NCBI GenBank assembly: GCA_003543035.1
Contig: DPJL01000125.1
Location: forward strand, 1-11,576
Direction of reading: 5' to 3'
DNA from: Micromonosporaceae bacterium
Lineage (GTDB): Bacteria; Actinomycetota; Actinomycetes; Mycobacteriales; Micromonosporaceae
DNA length: 11,576 nucleotides
The notes under the pieces: generated by a model
The model's input: only the letters and a program-made list of their open reading frames with translations
The model's database searches: none
Told to the model about the DNA's origin: nothing
Shown: in pieces, positions 6,508-11,576 of the stretch
Layout of the letters: each line of letters starts with the position of its first letter
Position numbering within the stretch: the first letter of the stretch is position 1
Translations under genes and position numbers: made by a program

Positions 6508-7548
6508 ATGGCGCGACCGACCATCGACGACATAGCGCGCCGCGTCGGGGTGTCCAAGGGCGCGGTTTCCTTCGCGCTCAACGGCCGGGCCGGGGTCAGC
6601 GAGGCCACTCGAGCCCGCGTTCTGCAGGTTGCCCAGGAGATGAATTGGCGGCCGCACAGCGCGGCACGTGCCCTCGGCGGGGCCAGAGCCGATGCCGTTG
6701 GACTGGTCATCGCTCGCCCGGCCCGGACCATCGGTGTGGAGCCGTTCTTCGCACAACTTCTCTCCGGCTTGCAGGCCGCGCTCTCGGCACAGACGGTGGC
6801 GCTGCACTTGTTGGTGGTAGAGGACACCGCGGCCGAGATCGAGACCTACCGGCGGTGGGCTTCCGAGGGCCGCGTTGACGGCCTGATCCTGGTCGACCTT
6901 CAGGTCAACGATCCCCGCATCGAGGTCCTCGAAGAATTCGGGCTGCCGTCGGTCGTGCTGGGCGGCCCGGGCGGTCACGGCAGCCTGCCCAGCGTCTGGG
7001 CAGATGACCGAGAGGCGATGTTGTCCATTGTGGACTATCTGGCAGCACTCGGGCACAAGCGGATTGCTCACGTCGCGGGCATGCCGGCCTTCCTGCACAC
7101 CCGGCGGCGCATGCGGGCCTTGCGTGATGCGGCCGGCCGGCTCGGCCTGGCCGAAGCAACGTCCTTCCCAACCGATTTCAGCGACGCCGAGGGAGCGGCA
7201 GTTACCCGCAAGCTGTTGTCGCGCAAGGAGCGGCCGACCGCCATCGTCTTCGACAGTGACATCATGGCGGTCGCCGGGCTCGGCGTGGCGGCCGAGATGG
7301 GCGTGCCCGTGCCGGGCGAGCTGTCCATTGTGGCTTTCGACGACTCAGTGCTCACCCGGATCGTGCATCCTGCCTTGACCTGCCTGTCCCGCGACACCTT
7401 CGCGCTGGGCGGCCAGGTCGCCGAAGCCTTACTGGCCATCATTGCCGAGCCCGAGACTGTCCGCAACATCAAGACTGCGACCCCACGTCTGACGGTCCGG
7501 GAAAGCACCGCTGCGCCACCCTTGGCAAGGCCAGCTAAATCGGTTTAG
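6508..7548 (+). CDS. LacI-family transcriptional regulator
   Basis: 346 residues, typical LacI length. Residues 3-50 are the helix-turn-helix: PTIDDIARRVGVSKGAVSFALNG, with the recognition helix around SKGAVSFALN, then VSEATRARVLQVAQEMNWRPH and the hinge helix ARALGG. Residues from about 60 on form the periplasmic-binding-protein-like effector domain (DAVGLVIARP, GRVDGLILVD, LGHKRIAHVAG, ERPTAIVFDSDIMAVAGL, PGELSIVAFDDS). ATG 6508 is preferred because the G-rich run at 6498-6503 lies just upstream; an in-frame TTG at 6496 overlaps that run. It is divergent from the importer operon and upstream of the hydrolase operon. The 14-base palindromes at 6427 and 7535 are its likely operators, so it is read as a local repressor relieved by an N-glycan-derived sugar. 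Effector identity is inference. Confidence 0.93.
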   Translation: MARPTIDDIARRVGVSKGAVSFALNGRAGVSEATRARVLQVAQEMNWRPHSAARALGGARADAVGLVIARPARTIGVEPFFAQLLSGLQAALSAQTVALHLLVVEDTAAEIETYRRWASEGRVDGLILVDLQVNDPRIEVLEEFGLPSVVLGGPGGHGSLPSVWADDREAMLSIVDYLAALGHKRIAHVAGMPAFLHTRRRMRALRDAAGRLGLAEATSFPTDFSDAEGAAVTRKLLSRKERPTAIVFDSDIMAVAGLGVAAEMGVPVPGELSIVAFDDSVLTRIVHPALTCLSRDTFALGGQVAEALLAIIAEPETVRNIKTATPRLTVRESTAAPPLARPAKSV

Positions 7549-7551
7549 GAT
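7522..7551 (+). promoter_or_regulatory. Promoter of the GH5-GH85-GH38 operon, inside the lacI 3' end
   Basis: TTGGCA (7522-7527) and TAGGAT (7546-7551) are separated by 18 bases, a strong match to actinobacterial housekeeping promoters. The -35 and part of the -10 lie in the coding sequence of lacI. The expected start near 7558 gives a leader of about 30 bases to GTG 7588. The operator sits between the two boxes and overlaps the -10. Confidence 0.6.
7535..7548. promoter_or_regulatory. LacI-family operator within the hydrolase promoter
   Basis: CTAAATCGGTTTAG has perfect CTAAA/TTTAG arms around a TCGG centre, a classic LacI-family operator layout. It fills the spacer of the TTGGCA/TAGGAT promoter and overlaps its -10 box, so binding would block RNA polymerase. 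It also encodes the last residues (KSV) and TAG stop of the lacI gene. Confidence 0.75.
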
Positions 7552-7587
7552 TCTGACCACCTGGACCGCAACCCGCCGGAGGAGATC

Positions 7588-8799
7588 GTGCCGCAACCAC
7601 TTCGCTTCGGCGCCAACTACGTGCCGTCGGCAGGATGGTTCTACGGCTGGCTGGATTACGACGGCGATGCGGTGCGCAGAGATTTCGAGGACATAGCGGG
7701 CCTTGGGCTTGACCATGTTCGCGTGTTCCCGATCTGGCCTTGGATCCAGCCCAACAGGTCACTCATCCGGCAACGGGGGATCGATGACCTACTGGATACC
7801 ATCGACGCCGCCGCTGAGTTCGGCCTGTCCGTCTCGGTCGATCTTCTCCAGGGCCACCTGTCCAGCTTTGACTTCCTTCCGTCGTGGGTGCTCACCTGGC
7901 ACCAGCGCAGCGTCTTCAGCGACCGGGAGGTGCGTGACGGCATCGCCGCCTACGTGGCGAGGGTCAGCGAGCAGGTGGCGTCCCGGAGCAACGTTTTCGC
8001 GTTGACGTTAGGCAATGAGGTCGACAACCTTTGGCCTTCCAACGAAACCACGCCGGAAGCGTCGGGCCGGTGGGCCACCGAGCTGGTCGAGGTGGCCCGT
8101 AAGAAGGCACCGCATTCGCTGGCGCTGCACTCGGTTTACGACGCCACGTGGTATCAGCCGGCCCATCCGTTCCACCCCACCGACGCGGTGAACATCGGTG
8201 ACCTCACGACGGTCCACTCGTGGGTCTTCAACGGCGTGTCATCGCTCGACGGCCCACTCGGGCCCGCGACCACCTCACACGCCGACTATCTTGTCGAGCT
8301 TGCCGCTGCCACCTCAGCAGATCCGCTGCGGCCGGTGTGGTTGCAGGAGGTCGGTGCGCCAGGCCCGGACATCCCGGCGGACGACGCCGCGGAGTTCACC
8401 CGCGAGATGCTGCGACAGGTGGTCACAAATCCGGCGCTCTACGGGGTGACCTGGTGGTGTTCGCACGATGTGGACCGCAAGCTGGTCGACTTTCCAGAAC
8501 GCGAATATGACCTGGGCCTGTTCACGACAGATCACCGCTCCAAACCGGCCGCACGCGAGCTCGCCGCGTTCGTCAAGGAGGCTCGCGACCGGCCCGCCCC
8601 ACGCCCAGCAATGTTGTGCGATGTCGATCTGGCAACCGAGCCCCATCGGCGAGCCGAGGTCGCGCCGGGCAGCGACTTCCACACCGAGTGGGTGCAGCTG
8701 CGCCAAACGGGGCCGGTGGCCATTGTGCATCCATGGCGCGCCACCGATCCCGACTACCTCATGGCGCGCAACATTGATCGGGTGATACACATCGATTAA
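7588..8799 (+). CDS. GH5-type glycosidase, probably GH5_18 beta-mannosidase on Man-beta-1,4-GlcNAc
   Basis: 403 residues, no signal peptide, so cytoplasmic. The fold is a clan GH-A barrel. It opens with RFGANYVPSAGWFYGWLDYD, continues DHVRVFPIWPWIQPNRSLI, has acid/base Glu144 in LTLGNEVDNLW, His210 in TVHSW, nucleophile Glu254 in VWLQEVGAP, and Trp279-Trp280 in GVTWWCSHD. From memory this opening and the QGHLSSFDFLPSW block resemble GH5_18, whose Bifidobacterium member cleaves the Man-beta-1,4-GlcNAc left after N-glycan trimming. The adjacent GH85 and GH38 genes fit that pathway exactly. GTG 7588 is preceded by GGAGGAG at 7578-7584. It is the first gene of the operon after the lacI-linked promoter, and GH85 follows 30 bases downstream. 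The subfamily call is recollection plus context; another GH5 or GH2-like exo-mannosidase is the alternative. Confidence 0.85.
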   Translation: MPQPLRFGANYVPSAGWFYGWLDYDGDAVRRDFEDIAGLGLDHVRVFPIWPWIQPNRSLIRQRGIDDLLDTIDAAAEFGLSVSVDLLQGHLSSFDFLPSWVLTWHQRSVFSDREVRDGIAAYVARVSEQVASRSNVFALTLGNEVDNLWPSNETTPEASGRWATELVEVARKKAPHSLALHSVYDATWYQPAHPFHPTDAVNIGDLTTVHSWVFNGVSSLDGPLGPATTSHADYLVELAAATSADPLRPVWLQEVGAPGPDIPADDAAEFTREMLRQVVTNPALYGVTWWCSHDVDRKLVDFPEREYDLGLFTTDHRSKPAARELAAFVKEARDRPAPRPAMLCDVDLATEPHRRAEVAPGSDFHTEWVQLRQTGPVAIVHPWRATDPDYLMARNIDRVIHID

Positions 8800-8829
8800 T
8801 AGGCAAGTTTCACCGGGAAGGAGATCCAG

Positions 8830-11241
8830 GTGCGACGAAAACTGCTCTGCCTGACCCTGTCATTGGCGTTGATCGCGACGCCTGCCGCGGCTACCCAAAC
8901 CCCTGCCGCGCTTGAGACCGGAAGTCAGCCCTACGCCTCCTACTGGCACCCCAACACCATCCTCAATTGGACTCCGGCCTCGGATCCGGATGCGAAGTTC
9001 AACCGGTCAAGAGTTCCGCTGCTACCGCGCACCACCAACGCCACTTTGAAGGCCAACGCAAACGCCCGTGCCGGAGAAGGAAAGGTCGCCTCACTCGTTT
9101 CCTTTGGCCCGACCTCGGCCAACCCGTCGCAGGGTGCGCTCGACACCAACTACTACGCCTTCGGGTACTGGCAATATGTCAACACGCTCGTGTTCTGGGG
9201 CGGTTCAGCGAGCGAAGGGCTGATCCTCGCGCCCAACGCCACCGTCATTGACGCCGCGCACCGCAACGGCGTCAAGGTTTACGGCACAGTGTTCTTCCCG
9301 CCCGGCGTCTATGGCGGTCAGCTGCAATGGGTTCGCGATTTCGTGCAGAAGTCCGGGAGCTCCTATCCGGTCGCTGACAAGCTCGTCCAGGTAGCCCAGT
9401 ATTACGGCTTCGATGGCTGGTTCATCAATCAGGAAACCGAAGGTGGGGACGCCGCGCTTTCCACCGAGATCCGGGGCCTGATGAAGTATGCCCGGGGCCG
9501 TGGGCCGGTCGAGTTCATGTGGTACGACGCGATGACCGAAGGCGGCTCGGTTTCCTGGCAGAACGCGCTCACCTCAGCCAACGACGCATTCCTGTCCGAT
9601 CCGGCGCGCGTGTCGGATTCGATGTTCCTCAACTTCTGGTGGAACACAAGCGGTTTGGCATCCTCGCGGACCAACGCACGCGCGCTCGGCCGCAGCGAGT
9701 TCGACCTCTACTCGGGCATCGACACCGAAGCCAACGGCTACAACACCAGCGTGGGCTGGAGTTCGGTGTTCCCGGCGGGCCAACCGCATGTCACGTCGCT
9801 CGGGATCTACCGGCCGGAGTGGACCTGGAAGTCGTCGAGCAGCCGCAGCGACTTCTACACTCGCGACTCGCGTTTCTGGGTCGGTGCCAACGGCGATCCT
9901 TCAAACACCACCACCGGTGATGCCTGGAAGGGTTTCGCGAACTACATCGCCGAAGCCACCCCAATCACGGCAAAGCCATTTGTCACCGGATTCAACACGG
10001 GCCACGGGGACTTCTACAACGTCAACGGTGCACGGGTCCGCACGGGCCCGTGGAACAACCTTTCCGTGCAGGACGTTCCGCCGACCTATCGCTGGATCGT
10101 CTCCTCAGCGGGCACCAAATTGACCCCGTCGATTGACTTCACCGATGCCTATGAGGGTGGGTCAACCTTGCGGCTGACCGGCCGGTTGGACGCCACCAAC
10201 ACCATCCGCCTGTACCAGTCGACGCTGCCCGTCGTCTCCGGTACGAAGCTGTCGGTCGTGGTGAAGACTCCGGCCGCGGGTGCGACGAACCTACGCGCTG
10301 CTGTCTCGTTCACCAACGCCCCGACCACGTTCACGACGCTGGATCTCGGATCTACGGCGGGAACCGGTTGGGAGCGCAAGACAATCGACCTGTCAGCGCA
10401 CGCGGGCAAGACCATCGCCCAGATCGCTTTGCAGGCCGCCGCGCCGGCGGTAGTAACCGCCTACGACATCAAGGTGGGCCAGATCGCGGTCTACGACGGT
10501 GCTATCGATGCGCCGAGCGCTCCGGCCGCGTTGACTGTCCTTGGCACGACGGACATCTCGTCCACGCGCAAGTCGCTTAGGTTGTCGTGGACCGCATCCC
10601 CGGGTGGTCAGGTGCACCACTACGACGTGTACCGGCGAAACCCCAACGGCACCCGCAGCTACCTCGGCGCCACCCCCAACGATGCCTACTTCGTACCGCA
10701 ACTCGACCGCGTCGGCACCGAAGCCACGACAACCCTTGACGTGGAAGCGGTTTCGACCGAGTTCGGCCGGTCAGCCGCGACGAGCACGACGGTGTCGTGG
10801 ACCGGTGTCCCGGTGGAGAGCAACCTGGCGCTCGGCCGCCCGGCCACCGCGTCGGGCCAGTGCAACGCGAACGAAGGTCCGGCCAAGGCGGTCAACGGCA
10901 GCGTCTCGGGCGGGAACACCGACAAGTGGTGCACCCTCACCGCTACCAAGTGGCTCGAGGTCGATCTCGGGGCGAGCCGTTCACTTACCCGCTTCGTGGT
11001 CAAGCACGCGCAGGCGGGTGGCGAGTCGGCCTCATGGAACACGCGTGACTTCACTATTCAGTACAGGTCGTCGACCACGGCGGCCTGGACTACGGCCGTC
11101 ACCGTCGCCGGCAACACCGCCGGAACCTCTACCCATCCGGTCACGATCAACGGAAGATATGTTCGGCTCTCAATAACAACACCAACGCAGAATACGGACA
11201 CCGCGGCCCGCATCTACGAATTCGAGTCTTGGGGCACCTAA
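8830..11241 (+). CDS. Secreted GH85 endo-beta-N-acetylglucosaminidase with FN3 and F5/8C (CBM32) modules
   Basis: 803 residues. A Sec signal peptide (MRRK, hydrophobic core, likely cut after Ala21 in ATPAAA) shows export. Residues about 30-380 are the GH85 barrel: YASYWHPNTILNW start, YYAFGYWQYVNTLVFWGG, DGWFINQETEG with the Asn200/Glu202 pair used in substrate-assisted catalysis, and FMWYDAM with Tyr232. About 390-555 is a beta-sandwich, 561-660 a fibronectin type III domain (APSAPAALTV to TSTTVSW), and 664-803 an F5/8-type discoidin domain (NLALGRPATASGQC to IYEFESWGT) likely to bind sugar. The enzyme cuts between the two core GlcNAc residues of high-mannose N-glycans on glycoproteins, leaving one on the protein. 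GTG 8830 follows GGAAGGAG with eight bases of spacing. It lies between GH5 and GH38 genes in one operon. There is no LPXTG or other anchor, so it is probably released. Chitobiose-core specificity is family knowledge. Confidence 0.95.
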   Translation: MRRKLLCLTLSLALIATPAAATQTPAALETGSQPYASYWHPNTILNWTPASDPDAKFNRSRVPLLPRTTNATLKANANARAGEGKVASLVSFGPTSANPSQGALDTNYYAFGYWQYVNTLVFWGGSASEGLILAPNATVIDAAHRNGVKVYGTVFFPPGVYGGQLQWVRDFVQKSGSSYPVADKLVQVAQYYGFDGWFINQETEGGDAALSTEIRGLMKYARGRGPVEFMWYDAMTEGGSVSWQNALTSANDAFLSDPARVSDSMFLNFWWNTSGLASSRTNARALGRSEFDLYSGIDTEANGYNTSVGWSSVFPAGQPHVTSLGIYRPEWTWKSSSSRSDFYTRDSRFWVGANGDPSNTTTGDAWKGFANYIAEATPITAKPFVTGFNTGHGDFYNVNGARVRTGPWNNLSVQDVPPTYRWIVSSAGTKLTPSIDFTDAYEGGSTLRLTGRLDATNTIRLYQSTLPVVSGTKLSVVVKTPAAGATNLRAAVSFTNAPTTFTTLDLGSTAGTGWERKTIDLSAHAGKTIAQIALQAAAPAVVTAYDIKVGQIAVYDGAIDAPSAPAALTVLGTTDISSTRKSLRLSWTASPGGQVHHYDVYRRNPNGTRSYLGATPNDAYFVPQLDRVGTEATTTLDVEAVSTEFGRSAATSTTVSWTGVPVESNLALGRPATASGQCNANEGPAKAVNGSVSGGNTDKWCTLTATKWLEVDLGASRSLTRFVVKHAQAGGESASWNTRDFTIQYRSSTTAAWTTAVTVAGNTAGTSTHPVTINGRYVRLSITTPTQNTDTAARIYEFESWGT

Positions 11242-11259
11242 GCCATTGGAGGAACCATC

Positions 11260-11576
11260 GTGGCGGTCAGAATCATCGCAGTGGAAGCCACCGATCTGTT
11301 CGCCGGGACCGAGCAGGCCCCGCAGCAGGTGGTGAGGGTGACGCTGGAAGGCGGCGGCCGGGTCGTCGTCTCCGGTCCCGGCGTCCACGGCGAGGTGACC
11401 GTCACGGCAACCGAGCAGACAACGGTGGACGTGCCGCTGAGCATCAGCGGTGCGTCCAGCGGTGCGGAGTTGCCACTCACTGTCCACATCGGATCAGAGG
11501 TGGGTCGCGCGACCTTGGTGGTGGCGGAGCCGGGCTGGACCATGTTCCTCGTGTCGCACTTCCACTACGACCCGGT
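11260..11576 (+). CDS. GH38 alpha-mannosidase, 5' part
   Basis: GTG 11260 follows GGAGG (11248-11252), 18 bases after the GH85 stop, and the frame runs off the window after 105 codons. The first 90 or so residues are beta-rich and Val/Thr-rich without a signal peptide. They lead into TMFLVSHFHYDPV, where His100, His102 and Asp104 form the H-x-H-x-D metal-binding start of the GH38 catalytic domain. GH38 enzymes are metal-dependent exo-alpha-mannosidases. Lack of a signal peptide suggests it trims imported high-mannose glycans in the cytoplasm before the GH5 enzyme acts. The rest of the protein is outside the window, so linkage preference cannot be judged. The family call rests on the motif, the familiar HFHYDPV phrase in actinobacterial alpha-mannosidases, and the neighbours. 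Confidence 0.85.
   Translation, partial: MAVRIIAVEATDLFAGTEQAPQQVVRVTLEGGGRVVVSGPGVHGEVTVTATEQTTVDVPLSISGASSGAELPLTVHIGSEVGRATLVVAEPGWTMFLVSHFHYDP

Noticed and set aside
1..11576. CRISPR arrays, tRNA or rRNA genes, transposases, integrases, riboswitches
   Set aside because: No repeat-spacer pattern, RNA-gene landmark, recombinase motif or conserved riboswitch core was recognised on either strand.

Overview
The window comes from a high-GC Gram-positive actinobacterium. The signs are strong G/C bias at third codon positions, GTG starts behind GGAGG-type ribosome binding sites, a conservon-type roadblock protein at the left edge, and a sugar ABC transporter without its own ATPase gene, as is common where a shared MsiK-type ATPase serves several importers. 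I cannot name the genus.

Layout. Bases 1-288 hold the end of a roadblock/LC7 (CvnB-like) gene. It converges on a small membrane-protein remnant (297 to about 641, minus strand), and a hairpin at 283-302 contains both stop codons. A plus-strand pair follows: an MFS sugar transporter (722-1978) and a GH1 glycosidase (2002-3360). It converges on a minus-strand ABC importer operon read right to left: lipoprotein binding protein (5115-6392), then two permeases (4207-5118 and 3381-4202). A LacI-family regulator (6508-7548) is divergent from the importer. Downstream of it, on the plus strand, come a cytoplasmic GH5-type glycosidase (7588-8799), a secreted modular GH85 endo-beta-N-acetylglucosaminidase (8830-11241) and the start of a GH38 alpha-mannosidase (11260 to the window end).

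The right-hand two thirds read as an N-glycan harvesting locus. GH85 would cut the chitobiose core of high-mannose N-glycans outside the cell. The ABC importer would take up the released Man(n)GlcNAc. Cytoplasmic GH38 would trim the alpha-mannoses, and the GH5 enzyme, which looks like the GH5_18 beta-mannosidases, would split the remaining Man-beta-1,4-GlcNAc. GH1 and the MFS carrier may handle a related disaccharide or an unrelated beta-glucoside.

Regulation can be read directly. Two near-identical 14-base palindromes (core CGGTTTA) sit at recognisable promoters. One overlaps the expected transcription start of the importer operon (6427-6440). The other lies inside the promoter of the hydrolase operon and coincides with the last codons of the lacI gene (7535-7548). 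The LacI protein therefore probably represses both arms and releases them on an N-glycan-derived inducer. No matching site was found before the MFS-GH1 pair. No RNA genes, CRISPR arrays or insertion sequences were seen, and there is no stretch over 300 bases that is wholly unexplained.
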